A stretch of DNA of 62,835 nt, from NCBI GenBank assembly GCA_003557905.1, contig PWNH01000010.1:1-62835 (forward strand), read 5' to 3'. Position 1 is the stretch's first letter. Every line of letters begins with the position of its first letter. Below the pieces are notes generated by a model that was given only the letters and a program-made list of their open reading frames with translations, did no database searches and had not been told where the DNA came from. Shown in pieces: positions 34,542 to 43,357 of the stretch. The stretch comes from Methanomassiliicoccaceae archaeon. Lineage in GTDB: Archaea; Thermoplasmatota; Thermoplasmata; Methanomassiliicoccales; Methanomethylophilaceae. The translations under genes were made by a program, and so were the position numbers.

Positions 34542-34550
34542 GTTGTTGAA

Positions 34551-35339
34551 ATGACCCTTCAAAAAGGAATCTCCCGGATACTCTCAGACACCGCCTACAA
34601 CACCTATGAGGCGAAGCTGGAGAAGGAGGTCCTCGCCTATCCCGCCCCCAACCATGTGGCGATAATCATGGACGGAAACCGCCGCTTCGCCCGGGAGATG
34701 GGCATGGCGAGCTCCGGTGGCCATGAGAAGGGCAGGGAGAAGCTGGAGGAGGTCATGGAGTGGTGTCAGGAGTTGGGGATAAGGGTCCTCACCGTGTACG
34801 CTTTCTCCACTGAGAACTTCAATCGCGCCGGCGATGAGGTAGATCTCCTGATGGAACTCTTCGAGGAGAGCTTCCGCTCCCTCGCCGAGGAGAAGAGGGT
34901 TCATGAGAACCGAATACGCATAACCGTCCTCGGCAACCGGGAGTTGCTGCCAGAAGGCATCCAGGCCGCGATCGCCGATGTGGAGGAGGTCACGAAGGAC
35001 TACGACTCCTACTTCTACAACATCGCCATCGCCTACGGTGGCCGGGAGGAGTTGGTACAGGCGTTCCGACGGATAGCCGCCAAGGTCGAGGAGGGCTGCA
35101 TAAAGGCCGATGACATCGATGAGGACCTCATCTCCAAGCACATGTACACCTCCCACGTTCCCGACCCCGACCTGGTGTTGCGCACCAGCGGTGAGGTGAG
35201 GATATCCAATTTCCTGCTGTGGCAGATGGCGTACTCCGAATTGTATTTCACCGACATATACTGGCCTGGTTTCAGGCGCATCGATTTCATGCGGGCCGTC
35301 AGGGCATACCAGCAGCGTCAGAGACGTTACGGGGTGTGA
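34551..35339 (+). CDS. uppS: Cis-prenyltransferase (polyprenyl diphosphate synthase, UppS-like)
   Basis: The 262-residue enzyme elongates prenyl diphosphates in cis to make the lipid carrier for glycosylation. HVAIIMDGNRRFAREMG contains the catalytic Asp, GHEKGREKLEEVMEWC and VYAFSTENFNR follow, and RTSGEVRISNFLLWQMAYSE is the diphosphate-binding signature. Length and motifs are those of archaeal members. It follows the probable marker 11 gene by nine bases and is probably co-transcribed. Confidence 0.94.
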   Translation: MTLQKGISRILSDTAYNTYEAKLEKEVLAYPAPNHVAIIMDGNRRFAREMGMASSGGHEKGREKLEEVMEWCQELGIRVLTVYAFSTENFNRAGDEVDLLMELFEESFRSLAEEKRVHENRIRITVLGNRELLPEGIQAAIADVEEVTKDYDSYFYNIAIAYGGREELVQAFRRIAAKVEEGCIKADDIDEDLISKHMYTSHVPDPDLVLRTSGEVRISNFLLWQMAYSELYFTDIYWPGFRRIDFMRAVRAYQQRQRRYGV

Positions 35340-35391
35340 GCTCACAACCTTTATGTATCCTCTCGGCTTAGAGCGCCGAGAGGGAACACCA

Positions 35392-37137
35392 GTGCCCAGG
35401 TCGGACATAATATTCCTGCACGCCCCGAGCGTTTACGACTTCCGTAAGAAACCCATCTTCTACGGTCCGGTCAGCGACGTCGTGCCGTCATCCCCGGTTT
35501 TCGAGATGTACCCCATCGGGTTCATGACCATCTCCACCCATCTGGAGAAGGCGGGATACCGTACCCGTATAGTGAACCTCGCGGTGCAGATGCTGGCCGA
35601 TGAGAGGTTCGACGTCGAGCGCCGCATCCGCAGCCTGGACGCCGAGGTGTTCGCCATCGACCTGCATTGGATGCCACACGCCCACGGGGCGTTGGAGATC
35701 GCCAAGCTGGTCAAATCGATACACCCTCACGCCAAGGTGCAGTTGGGAGGGTTCTCGGCGACCTACTTCCACGAGGAGCTGATGCAGCGCCCCGAGGTGG
35801 ACTTCGTCATGCGTGGGGACTCCACCGAGTTGCCGCAGGTGGAGTTCATGGACGCATTGACCGGTGAAGGCGACTTCTCCAAGGTTCCGAACCTGTGCTG
35901 GAAGGACAAGGACGGCAAGGCCGTCATCAACCCTCTGACATTCATACCCGATTCATTGGATTACGTGGAGTTCGACTACGGCACCATGATCAAGAACACC
36001 ATGAGGAACATGGACATCAAGGGCGCCCTTCCCTGGCTGGGATGGGACAAACTGCCCCTGACCTCGGTGTTCACCGTCCGTGGCTGCTGTTACAACTGCT
36101 CCCAATGCGGCGGTTCCGCCGCCGCCGGTAAGACGTTCCTCTGTCGCCGCCGTCCCGCTTTCCGCAGCCCGGAGAAGCTTGCAGAGGACATCGAGCGGAT
36201 CGGTGACTACCTGGCATCACCAGTGTTCATCATCGGGGACGTGCGTCAAGGCGGCAAGGACTACGCCGAACGCCTTTTCAAAGGCATCAAGGAGAGGGGC
36301 GTTGACAACCATATCGCCATGGAGATGTTCTATCCCGGCGACCGTGAGTTCTACCGTATGGCCGAGGATGCCCTGGGCGAGTACTCCCTGGAGTTCTCCC
36401 CCGAGTCCCAGGACCAGTCCGTACGCAGCAACATCAGCCCCCTGGGAGATTTCGACAACTCGGCCATGACAAAGACCATACGCACCGCATTCGAGCACGG
36501 ATGCCAGCGTTACGACCTTTTCTTCATGATCGGCCTTCCCGAACAGACCCGGGAATCAGCCCTCGGGATATCCGATTACTCGCGCAGCCTGTGGAACAGC
36601 CTCGACAACGACCAGCGCCTCTTCGTCTATTCAGCGCCGTTCGCACCTTTCGTCGACCCGGGCAGCAAAGCCTTCGAAAATCCGGAGAAATACGGCTACC
36701 GTTTCTTCGCCCGTACCTTGGAGGAGCATCGTCAACTGCTCGATTCACCCTCCTGGAAGTACGTGCTCTCCTATGAGACCAAGTGGATGAGCCGGGACGA
36801 CATCGCCCGGACGTCCTATGATGTGGCCTTCGGCCTTAACCAGGTGATGTTGGACTGCGGGCAGATAAGCGCCGAGGAGAAGGCCGGGCGTGACCTGCGC
36901 ACATCCACCGCCGTGGACCTGATGCACCGTATCGATGACATCATGCTCATCACTGACGCCGAGGAGAGGGAGTCGCGCCTGTGGGATGTGAAGGAGGATG
37001 GCATGAACATCATGGCATCCACCATCTGCGATAAGAAGGACCTCGACTGGAACACCGGTTCGATATGGAGGAACGCCCCCCGCGTCGCCACCGGTCTGCT
37101 CAAGTCCACGGCCCGGTCACTGCGCTCACGCTTCTAG
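35392..37137 (+). CDS. B12-binding-domain radical SAM protein (Ta0216-like)
   Basis: The 581-residue protein has an N-terminal cobalamin-binding Rossmann-like domain ([12 protein letters not shown] to about 150) and a radical SAM barrel with C232, C236 and C239 in [14 protein letters not shown], the C-x3-C-x2-C cluster site. It lacks the DxHxxG B12 motif in clear form. A Thermoplasma family typified by Ta0216 has this architecture; its reaction is unknown. The start is a GTG at 35392, with GAGAGGGA upstream and an AACCTTTATGT box near 35345; the ATG at 35353 lies inside that box. It ends on CTAG shared with convergent proC. Confidence 0.8.
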   Translation: MPRSDIIFLHAPSVYDFRKKPIFYGPVSDVVPSSPVFEMYPIGFMTISTHLEKAGYRTRIVNLAVQMLADERFDVERRIRSLDAEVFAIDLHWMPHAHGALEIAKLVKSIHPHAKVQLGGFSATYFHEELMQRPEVDFVMRGDSTELPQVEFMDALTGEGDFSKVPNLCWKDKDGKAVINPLTFIPDSLDYVEFDYGTMIKNTMRNMDIKGALPWLGWDKLPLTSVFTVRGCCYNCSQCGGSAAAGKTFLCRRRPAFRSPEKLAEDIERIGDYLASPVFIIGDVRQGGKDYAERLFKGIKERGVDNHIAMEMFYPGDREFYRMAEDALGEYSLEFSPESQDQSVRSNISPLGDFDNSAMTKTIRTAFEHGCQRYDLFFMIGLPEQTRESALGISDYSRSLWNSLDNDQRLFVYSAPFAPFVDPGSKAFENPEKYGYRFFARTLEEHRQLLDSPSWKYVLSYETKWMSRDDIARTSYDVAFGLNQVMLDCGQISAEEKAGRDLRTSTAVDLMHRIDDIMLITDAEERESRLWDVKEDGMNIMASTICDKKDLDWNTGSIWRNAPRVATGLLKSTARSLRSRF

Positions 37138-37943
37138 GACTGGCGGCCGAGTTCCTTCGACTTCTCCGCCGAGGCCTGCACCGCGCCCATGAACGCACCG
37201 CGCACACCCGATTCCTCGAGAACCTGCAGGGCCGCTATGGTGGTCCCTCCCGGGGAGCTGACGACATCCTTCATCTGTCCCGGGTGAACACCGGTTTCCA
37301 GTATCGTCTTCGCAGCACCGAGCAGGGTCTGTGCGGCCAGCATGGTCGAGACGTCCCGTGGCAGGCCCATAAGGACCCCTCCGTCGGAGAGCGCCTCTAT
37401 AACCACATACGCATAGGCTGGCCCACTGCCGCTCAGACCGGTGACCGCATCCAACAGCCTCTCTTCAACCTGATAGGCGATACCGACGGACTCCAACATG
37501 GTCTTGACATTCTCACCATCGGCGGCCGATGTCTTGGAGCCCAGGGAGTACGCCGAGGCACTAGCCATCACCATACAGGGCTGGTTGGGCATGACTCTCA
37601 CCACACGGGAGCGCGGAAGCAGTTCCTCCAGTGTCTCCAATGTGACGCCGGCCACGATCGATATGACCAGGTGGCCTTCGGTGAAGGCCGGACCGATGTC
37701 GGTCAGCACGGATTTGAGGTGTTGCGGCTTCACAGCCAAGAACACGATTTCACTTCCTGAGACCACCGCGGCGTTGTCCCCGGTTACATTGACCCCCAGG
37801 GTCCTGGAGATGAACTCCCGTCGGGGTTCGAACACCTCACCGGCTATGACGTCCTCCTTGCAGCATACCGCCTGGTCTATCAAACCGCGTATTAGCGCCT
37901 CGGCCATATTGCCGGCGCCGATGAAACCTATCTTGCCTTGCAT
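37134..37943 (-). CDS. proC: Pyrroline-5-carboxylate reductase
   Basis: ProC makes the last step of proline synthesis. The 269-residue protein has the nucleotide-binding [28 protein letters not shown], and the family signature [20 protein letters not shown] followed by [10 protein letters not shown] minus-strand ATTAATAAT box near 37977-37985 and GGCGGG precede the ATG. proA and proB are at the far end of the window, so the pathway is split between two loci. Confidence 0.95.
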   Translation of the reverse strand: MQGKIGFIGAGNMAEALIRGLIDQAVCCKEDVIAGEVFEPRREFISRTLGVNVTGDNAAVVSGSEIVFLAVKPQHLKSVLTDIGPAFTEGHLVISIVAGVTLETLEELLPRSRVVRVMPNQPCMVMASASAYSLGSKTSAADGENVKTMLESVGIAYQVEERLLDAVTGLSGSGPAYAYVVIEALSDGGVLMGLPRDVSTMLAAQTLLGAAKTILETGVHPGQMKDVVSSPGGTTIAALQVLEESGVRGAFMGAVQASAEKSKELGRQS

Positions 37944-38075
37944 CGGTAATTCCCGCCTTGTGTATGATGAAGCTGATTATTAATGGCTGCGGGGCGGGTG
38001 CCAACGGCGTTTAGGCTACCTCCTCCAAGACACATTCAGTGAACCAGCTGGATAATTGCAGAAGGCCATAGAATG

Positions 38076-38090
38076 TTTAAATAATTATAT
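38076..38090 (+). promoter_or_regulatory. TATA box of the fpo operon
   Basis: TTTAAATAATTATAT is centred about 25 bases from the tandem ATGs at 38107 and 38110, so fpoA is probably translated from a leaderless message. No other clear promoter was seen within the operon. Confidence 0.65.
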
Positions 38091-38106
38091 TCTTTACCGT
38101 GTCGCA

Positions 38107-38469
38107 ATGATGCTCGTGGAGGAATACTTACCAGTAGCGCTTTTCGCTCTATTGGCAATGGGGTTCGCCCCCATAGCCTGGTGGGCCTCCAGGTTCTTTC
38201 GTCCAGAGAAGCCCTCCGAGTGGAGGAACACGACCTATGAGTGCGGTTCCGTACCCATAGGCGAAGCTCAGATCCAGTTCAAATTCCAGTATTACATGTT
38301 CGGAATCATCTTCGTGGTTTTCGATCTGGTTATCGTGTTCTTGATGCTCTGGGCCGTCGCTTTCGCAGACCTCTCCGTCATGGGTAGGATCTGGGCGGTG
38401 GCTTTCCTCGGAATTCTTCTCGTCGGTGTGACATATGCTTTGAAAAAGGAGGAGTCACTATGGATATGA
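38107..38469 (+). CDS. fpoA: Fpo complex subunit A (NuoA-like)
   Basis: The 120-residue membrane subunit belongs to the Q-module junction of complex I. It has three helices (LFALLAMGFAPIAWWASRFF, MFGIIFVVFDLVIVFLMLWA, WAVAFLGILLVGVTYAL) and the conserved loop YECGSVPIGEAQIQFKFQYY, whose Cys is a hallmark of the family. ATG 38107 or 38110 starts it. It opens a 12-gene operon in the archaeal order A-B-C-D-H-I-J-J-K-L-M-N. Its end overlaps fpoB. Confidence 0.95.
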   Translation: MMLVEEYLPVALFALLAMGFAPIAWWASRFFRPEKPSEWRNTTYECGSVPIGEAQIQFKFQYYMFGIIFVVFDLVIVFLMLWAVAFADLSVMGRIWAVAFLGILLVGVTYALKKEESLWI

Positions 38470-39023
38470 GCCTGTACCCACACGCGATCGCTATGAGCGC
38501 CGCTGAATACATGAGTTGGTCAACGGCGATGATCGACGGCCTACTCAGCAGCGGAATGAAAAGGACTGTCGATAAGGTGACCGGACCTATCTGGGCTTGG
38601 GCGATGAAGAACTCCATCCACCCTCTGCACTTCGGTCTGGCATGCTGTGCCCTGGAAATGGCTGCAGCTTCCAACACCAAGTATGACGCCGAGAGGCTGG
38701 GTATGATCTACCGCTCCTCTCCCCGTCAGACCGATGTCCTGATAATCAACGGCTGGATATCCAAGAAGGTGCGTCCCGACATAAGGCGTCTGTATGAACA
38801 GATGCCATCCCCGAAGTGGGTGGTCGCCATGGGCGAGTGCGCCATTTCCGGTGGACCTTGGTACGACTCCTACAACATCGTACAGGGAACGGACCAGATA
38901 GTCCCTGTGGACATTTACATACCCGGCTGTCCGGTCAAGCCAGACGCGATGATCGACGGTTTCCTTCTCCTGCAGAAGAAGATCGAGAAGTACTTCGCCC
39001 GTGGCGTTTTCATGGAGGACTGA
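38460..39023 (+). CDS. fpoB: Fpo complex subunit B (NuoB-like)
   Basis: The 187-residue subunit carries the N2 4Fe-4S cluster, the last relay to the quinone or methanophenazine site. The ligands are C62-C63 in GLACCALEM, C127 in MGECAISGGPW and C157 in IPGCPVKPD. The ATG at 38460 has AAAGGAGG upstream within the end of fpoA and overlaps it by ten bases. The N-terminal 50 residues are longer than in some homologues but contain no extra motif. Confidence 0.96.
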   Translation: MDMSLYPHAIAMSAAEYMSWSTAMIDGLLSSGMKRTVDKVTGPIWAWAMKNSIHPLHFGLACCALEMAAASNTKYDAERLGMIYRSSPRQTDVLIINGWISKKVRPDIRRLYEQMPSPKWVVAMGECAISGGPWYDSYNIVQGTDQIVPVDIYIPGCPVKPDAMIDGFLLLQKKIEKYFARGVFMED

Positions 39024-39026
39024 GCC

Positions 39027-39500
39027 ATGTCCGGAGAAGACTTCTACGAGGCTCCGACAGTGGAGCAGGTCATAGACCTCATCGGCTCCCGCTTCGGCGG
39101 TGACGTGACCATACGCGGCAGCAAGGCGCGAAGGGTGTTCCTGAGCGCTGGAAGAGAGAGGATTTACGAAATCTGCGAGTACATACACGACGTCCTGAAC
39201 TTCGAACAGGCCAGCTCCGTGGGTGGAGTGGACTGGGAGACTCACATGCAGGTCGTCTATCATCTCTCCAACTATTACAACGGCGTGATGATCGAGATCA
39301 ATGTGGACATACCGCTGGACGATCTCCGTGTCGATTCGGTCACCCCCATATGGGAGGGCGCCAACTGGCATGAGAGGGAGACGTACGAGCTGTTCGGGAT
39401 CGTGTTCGACAACCATCCTCAGTTGGAGAGGTTGCTCACACCCTGCGACTACGATTTCTTCCCCTTCCGCAAATCATACAAGCTAAGGAGGGCTGAATGA
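39027..39500 (+). CDS. fpoC: Fpo complex subunit C (NuoC-like)
   Basis: The 157-residue peripheral subunit has the 30 kDa family core (VYHLSNYYNGVMIEINVDIP and the signature PIWEGANWHERETYELFGI) and ends near FPFRKSYKLRRAE. C and D are separate genes here, not fused as in some bacteria. Its ribosome site (GAGGACTGAGCC) lies at the end of fpoB. Confidence 0.95.
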   Translation: MSGEDFYEAPTVEQVIDLIGSRFGGDVTIRGSKARRVFLSAGRERIYEICEYIHDVLNFEQASSVGGVDWETHMQVVYHLSNYYNGVMIEINVDIPLDDLRVDSVTPIWEGANWHERETYELFGIVFDNHPQLERLLTPCDYDFFPFRKSYKLRRAE

Positions 39501-40585
39501 TGACCTCGAAAATGTGGGTTACAATGGGTCCGCAGCATCCGTTCTCGCACGGACTTTGGACCCTCAAGGTTAGGATAGACGGAGAGGTCATAACCGATGC
39601 CATACCGATCATCGGATACCTCCACCGCGGTTGGGAGAAGGAGTGCGAGAACCGCACCTATCCCCAGATAATTCCCATGGCCGACCGTCTGTGCTACTCC
39701 GCATCGATGACATGGTCCCACGTGTACGTGATGACTGTCGAGGAGGCCTTGGGGATCGAGGTGCCGGAGAGGGCGCAGTACCTGCGTGTGGTGGCGGACG
39801 AGATATGCCGCATACAGTCGCACCTGATGTGGCTGGCTGCCATGGGTACCGACCTCGGGAACCTCACTGTGTTCCTGTGGTCACTACGTGAGAGGGAGAT
39901 GTTCCTCGACCTGTTCGTGAAGCTCTGCGGTCAGAGGCTCACGACCAACTACCCCCGTATCGGCGGTGTCCGCAATGACATGCCCTATCTCTTCGAGAGG
40001 GACTGCATGCGCGTCGTGGAACTGTTCGAGAAGAGGCTGTGGGACATCGTCGCACTCATGGACGATTCGGCGATATTCCTTTCCAGGATGCAGGACGTCG
40101 GCAGGATCTCCCGCAAGGAGGCTGCCAACATGGGCCTCACCGGCCCGGCGATGAGAGGTTGCGGAGTCAACTTCGACGTACGCCGCGACGACCCTTACGA
40201 GGTCTACGACCTTATGGACTTCGAGGTGCCTGTGCACAAGGACGGGGACGCCTACGCTCGTTACGCAGTTCGCATCGAGGAGATGTTCCAGAGCTGTGAG
40301 ATCATACGCCAGGCGATGTCCGGTATGCCCGATGGGCCGGTCAGGATGAAAGTGCCTAGGAACGTTCCCGAGGGGACTCACTTCGCGCGCATCGAGGACC
40401 CCCGCGGAGAGGCATTGATGTACCTGATATCCGACGGTACCGACAAACCCTATCGTCTGAAGGTTAGAAGCCCGATATTCGTGAACGTGTCCGGGGCCAA
40501 GAGGATGGTCCTGGGAACGAGGATGGCCGATGTGCCCGCAATAATGGGAACAATCGACATGTGCCTCGGGGAGACCGACAGGTGA
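39497..40585 (+). CDS. fpoD: Fpo complex subunit D (NuoD-like)
   Basis: The 362-residue subunit forms the substrate-binding cavity together with FpoB. The N-terminus has WVTMGPQHPFSHG, where most homologues read GPQHPSTHG, then GYLHRGWEKECENRTYPQI and the C-terminal MGTIDMCLGETDR. There are two adjacent ATGs (39497, 39500) after AGGAGGGCTG; the first overlaps the fpoC stop. The electron acceptor cannot be read from the sequence; methanophenazine or a menaquinone-like carrier is expected. Confidence 0.95.
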   Translation: MMTSKMWVTMGPQHPFSHGLWTLKVRIDGEVITDAIPIIGYLHRGWEKECENRTYPQIIPMADRLCYSASMTWSHVYVMTVEEALGIEVPERAQYLRVVADEICRIQSHLMWLAAMGTDLGNLTVFLWSLREREMFLDLFVKLCGQRLTTNYPRIGGVRNDMPYLFERDCMRVVELFEKRLWDIVALMDDSAIFLSRMQDVGRISRKEAANMGLTGPAMRGCGVNFDVRRDDPYEVYDLMDFEVPVHKDGDAYARYAVRIEEMFQSCEIIRQAMSGMPDGPVRMKVPRNVPEGTHFARIEDPRGEALMYLISDGTDKPYRLKVRSPIFVNVSGAKRMVLGTRMADVPAIMGTIDMCLGETDR

Positions 40586-40589
40586 TACC

Positions 40590-41747
40590 ATGAGTTTCTC
40601 TGATTGGGTAAACATTAGCGATCCTCTGCAGAACAGCAACTCCCCCTATGGGGCCGCAGAGAACATCCCCTATGCGGTCGGCACTGGTCTCTGGGAGATC
40701 ATAGGCGGGATTCTAGCCTGGATCATAAACATGATAGCGCCCGGCAACGGGCTATCGACATGGCTCATAAGCGAGGCAGTAACCAACGCCCTGGGCCTGA
40801 TCCTGATGGTCGTTGTGTTCTTCGCGGTCATATTCGTTGTCAACCTGACGATGATATGGATCGAGAGGAAGGTGCTCGGAAGGATAATGGACCGCCGTGC
40901 CACCAGGATCGGCCCTCTGGGCTACCTGCAGTGTCTCGCGGACGGTCTTAAGACCTTCCTGAAAGAGCACATCATGCCGGACAAGGCCGACAAGAAGGGA
41001 TACATGTGGGCTGTGAGCATCGTCATCGGCAGCGCCGTCCTGATCGCGGGCATGATCCCGCTCAGCCCCCGCTGGTTCCTGGCGGACTACGGGTCCGGAC
41101 TGCTGATAATCTTCGCCATATTCGCTGTATCTCCCTTCATGATACTCGTCGCCGGCTGGGCGCAGAACAACAAGTACTCGCTCCTGGGCGGCATGAGGGC
41201 CGCGGCACAGATGATCAGCTACGAGATACCGATGCTGCTCGTCTTCGCCGCCGTCGTGTTGATGGCGGGGAGTTTCAACATAAACGACATAGTTCAGTTC
41301 CAGATGGACAACACCTGGTTCATAATCCCCCAGATAATCGGTTTCGTGGTCTTCATGGTCGCGGCCGTCGCCGAGGCGGAGAGGATACCCTTCGACCTGC
41401 CCGAGGCGGAGGCCGAGCTCGTCGAGGGCTGGCAGACCGAGTACGGTGGGATGAAGTGGGGTTTGATCATGCTGTCGGACTACTTCCGTGGATATGTCGC
41501 CTGTGCTCTGGGTGCAATAATGTTCCTGGGCGGATGGGCGATACCGTTCGTGGACGGTCTGATAGTGCCTGAGTTGGTGTTCCTGCTCAAGGTATTACTG
41601 CTGTTCTTCATACTGGTCTGGGCAAGGGGGACTTTCGGACGTATCAGGACCGATCAGATCCTGAACATCGGCTGGAAGGTCCTGCTGCCCCTGGCGGTGC
41701 TGAACCTGTTCATTGTCGTCCTTCTGAAGTTGGGAGGTGTGTACTGA
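40590..41747 (+). CDS. fpoH: Fpo complex subunit H (NuoH-like)
   Basis: The 385-residue membrane subunit links the redox and pumping arms. The conserved IWIERKVLGRIMDRRATRIG, LADGLKTFLKEHIMPDKADK, SYEIPMLLVFAAVVLMAGSF, and AEAERIPFDLPEAEAELVEG with its acidic residues are all present, with eight or so helices. The N-terminal 50 residues before the first helix are polar and a little long. fpoI overlaps its stop (TGATG). Confidence 0.96.
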   Translation: MSFSDWVNISDPLQNSNSPYGAAENIPYAVGTGLWEIIGGILAWIINMIAPGNGLSTWLISEAVTNALGLILMVVVFFAVIFVVNLTMIWIERKVLGRIMDRRATRIGPLGYLQCLADGLKTFLKEHIMPDKADKKGYMWAVSIVIGSAVLIAGMIPLSPRWFLADYGSGLLIIFAIFAVSPFMILVAGWAQNNKYSLLGGMRAAAQMISYEIPMLLVFAAVVLMAGSFNINDIVQFQMDNTWFIIPQIIGFVVFMVAAVAEAERIPFDLPEAEAELVEGWQTEYGGMKWGLIMLSDYFRGYVACALGAIMFLGGWAIPFVDGLIVPELVFLLKVLLLFFILVWARGTFGRIRTDQILNIGWKVLLPLAVLNLFIVVLLKLGGVY

Positions 41748-42487
41748 TGGCACTGAAATACATGGACAAGTATCCCAAGAACGTCGCCCTGCGCGGTTGG
41801 ATACTCAAGCCGTTCTTCACCACCTTCAAGAACATGGTAAAGACCACCATCCGTAGGCCGGTCACTATCATGTATCCCTATGAGAAGGAGTGGATACCAG
41901 ATAACTACCGCGGACGCCCAGGACTGGTGTTCGACAAGTGCATCGCCTGCGGTATCTGTGAGAGGATATGCCCCACGACCTGCATAGAGCTCGTCGAGGT
42001 GGAGGATGAGAAACTGGGAACCGTAAAACGTCCCCAGGTCAACGTGGGACGCTGCATGATGTGCGGCTATTGCGCCGAGTACTGTCCGGTCGATGCGATG
42101 ACCGTTACACCGGACTTCGAACTCGCCGGCTACACCCGTGAGGACCTCATATACGACCCCTATCAGCTGAAGTGGGAGAACACAACCGCTGGTATGGAGA
42201 TACACATCGAGGAGCATCTGCCCTCGAACCTCGCCAAGGGGATAACCGACCAACCCACCTCCTTCTCCAAGGTGGACAGGCCCAAACTCATCGGTGAGAA
42301 GTGCATAAGCTGCTCCCGTTGCGCCAAGACCTGCCCCGTTGATGCGATCGAGATGGTCGTGGTCGGTGAGAATGCCAAAGGGAAGCCCATAAAGCATCCC
42401 AAGATAGACGACTCCAAGTGTGTGTTCTGCGAGCAGTGCATCATCATCTGCCCCAAGGACGCGCTTGAGATAAACGAGGTGCTCTGA
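41747..42487 (+). CDS. fpoI: Fpo complex subunit I with four 4Fe-4S motifs
   Basis: FpoI/NuoI normally has two 4Fe-4S clusters in about 130-180 residues. This protein has 246 residues and four CxxCxxCxxxC motifs: C65-C75 (CIACGICERIC), C103-C113 (CMMCGYCAEYC), C186-C196 (CISCSRCAKTC) and C225-C235 (CVFCEQCIIIC). The first pair is the normal FpoI domain; the second pair forms an added ferredoxin-like domain after a 70-residue linker. With no fpoF adjacent, the extra domain could be the electron entry from ferredoxin or a soluble partner. The reading frame is continuous and overlaps both neighbours. Confidence 0.95.
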   Translation: MALKYMDKYPKNVALRGWILKPFFTTFKNMVKTTIRRPVTIMYPYEKEWIPDNYRGRPGLVFDKCIACGICERICPTTCIELVEVEDEKLGTVKRPQVNVGRCMMCGYCAEYCPVDAMTVTPDFELAGYTREDLIYDPYQLKWENTTAGMEIHIEEHLPSNLAKGITDQPTSFSKVDRPKLIGEKCISCSRCAKTCPVDAIEMVVVGENAKGKPIKHPKIDDSKCVFCEQCIIICPKDALEINEVL

Positions 42488-42798
42488 TGTTCTCAATAAT
42501 AGACGACATAATGGCCACCGACCTGAGCTGGTTCGGCCTGGACACCTTCTTCTTCCTGTTGGTGGCGGCCATAACCGTCGCCGCGGCGATATACGTCATA
42601 ACCTCGCAGGAGGTGGTGCACAGCGCATTCTACCTGGCACTGACCTTCGTGGGTGTCGCCGCCGTGTACTTCTTCCTGAATGCGGAGTACATAGCCGTCG
42701 TACAGCTAATGGTGTATGTGGGCGCGATCACGATACTGTTCGCGTTCAGCATCATGCTGACCAGGAGGAACATCATAGGGGGTGACTCCAATGAGTAA
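42487..42798 (+). CDS. fpoJ: Fpo complex subunit J, N-terminal part
   Basis: The 103-residue protein covers the first three helices of NuoJ, including VVHSAFYLALTFVGVAAVYFF and the conserved ALTFV...AEYIAVVQLMVYVGAI. It stops after MLTRRNIIGG, and the rest of NuoJ is a separate gene. Split J genes occur in Methanosarcina fpo operons, so this is not taken as a frameshift. Start and stop overlap both neighbours. Confidence 0.92.
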   Translation: MFSIIDDIMATDLSWFGLDTFFFLLVAAITVAAAIYVITSQEVVHSAFYLALTFVGVAAVYFFLNAEYIAVVQLMVYVGAITILFAFSIMLTRRNIIGGDSNE

Positions 42799-43054
42799 GA
42801 AGACGACCACCGCCCTGGTCCTGGCATTCCTGCTGGGAGTGGCTTTGCTGGGAACAGTGGCCACCGTGGACTGGGGTGCAGGGGATGACATCAACAGCAT
42901 ACCCTTCAACCCCGTCGAGGGCGACCCCGCGTTCGCGGACAGTCTCAACTACGCCCTCTTCGAGGACTATGGGGCTGTCGTGATTGTCATGGGCCTGCTG
43001 ATGTTCGCCGCCATCCTCGGCGGCGTGTACCTGGCCAAGGAGGACCTCGAATGA
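42791..43054 (+). CDS. fpoJ: Fpo complex subunit J, C-terminal part
   Basis: The 87-residue protein has two helices (TTALVLAFLLGVALLGTVAT and YGAVVIVMGLLMFAAILGGV) and the C-terminal YLAKEDLE, matching the end of NuoJ. ATG 42791 overlaps the end of the first J gene by eight bases. It also overlaps fpoK as ATGA. Confidence 0.88.
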   Translation: MSKKTTTALVLAFLLGVALLGTVATVDWGAGDDINSIPFNPVEGDPAFADSLNYALFEDYGAVVIVMGLLMFAAILGGVYLAKEDLE

Positions 43055-43353
43055 TACCCATAGAGATGTTCTTGGGGCTGTCGGCGGTCCTGTTCGCCGT
43101 TGGGGCCTATGGGGTGCTGACGAAGAAGAACGGTCTGGTGGTGCTGATGTGCATCGAGATGATGCTCAACGCCGCCAACATCAACTTCATCGCCTTCGCC
43201 GCCTTCTTCAACGATGTGGCAGGCCAGATCTTCGTGATCATGGCCATCGCCGTGGCGGCCGCCGAGGTGGCCGTCGGAATAGCCATCCTGCTGAACCTTT
43301 ACAAGACCAGCGGAACGACCGACCTTGAAGAGATCAACGTCCTGAGGTGGTAA
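43051..43353 (+). CDS. fpoK: Fpo complex subunit K (NuoK-like)
   Basis: The 100-residue three-helix subunit begins MIPIEMFLGLSAVLFAVGAY and contains VLMCIEMMLNAANINFIAF with the conserved membrane Glu residues involved in ion translocation. The last helix ends at AVAAAEVAVGIAILLNLYK, again with its Glu. Gene order and overlap are typical. Confidence 0.95.
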   Translation: MIPIEMFLGLSAVLFAVGAYGVLTKKNGLVVLMCIEMMLNAANINFIAFAAFFNDVAGQIFVIMAIAVAAAEVAVGIAILLNLYKTSGTTDLEEINVLRW

Positions 43354-43357
43354 AGAC

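Noticed and set aside
42487-43054. Frameshift in fpoJ
   Set aside because: The two parts have their own overlapping start and stop, and the J gene is split in the same way in known Methanosarcina operons.
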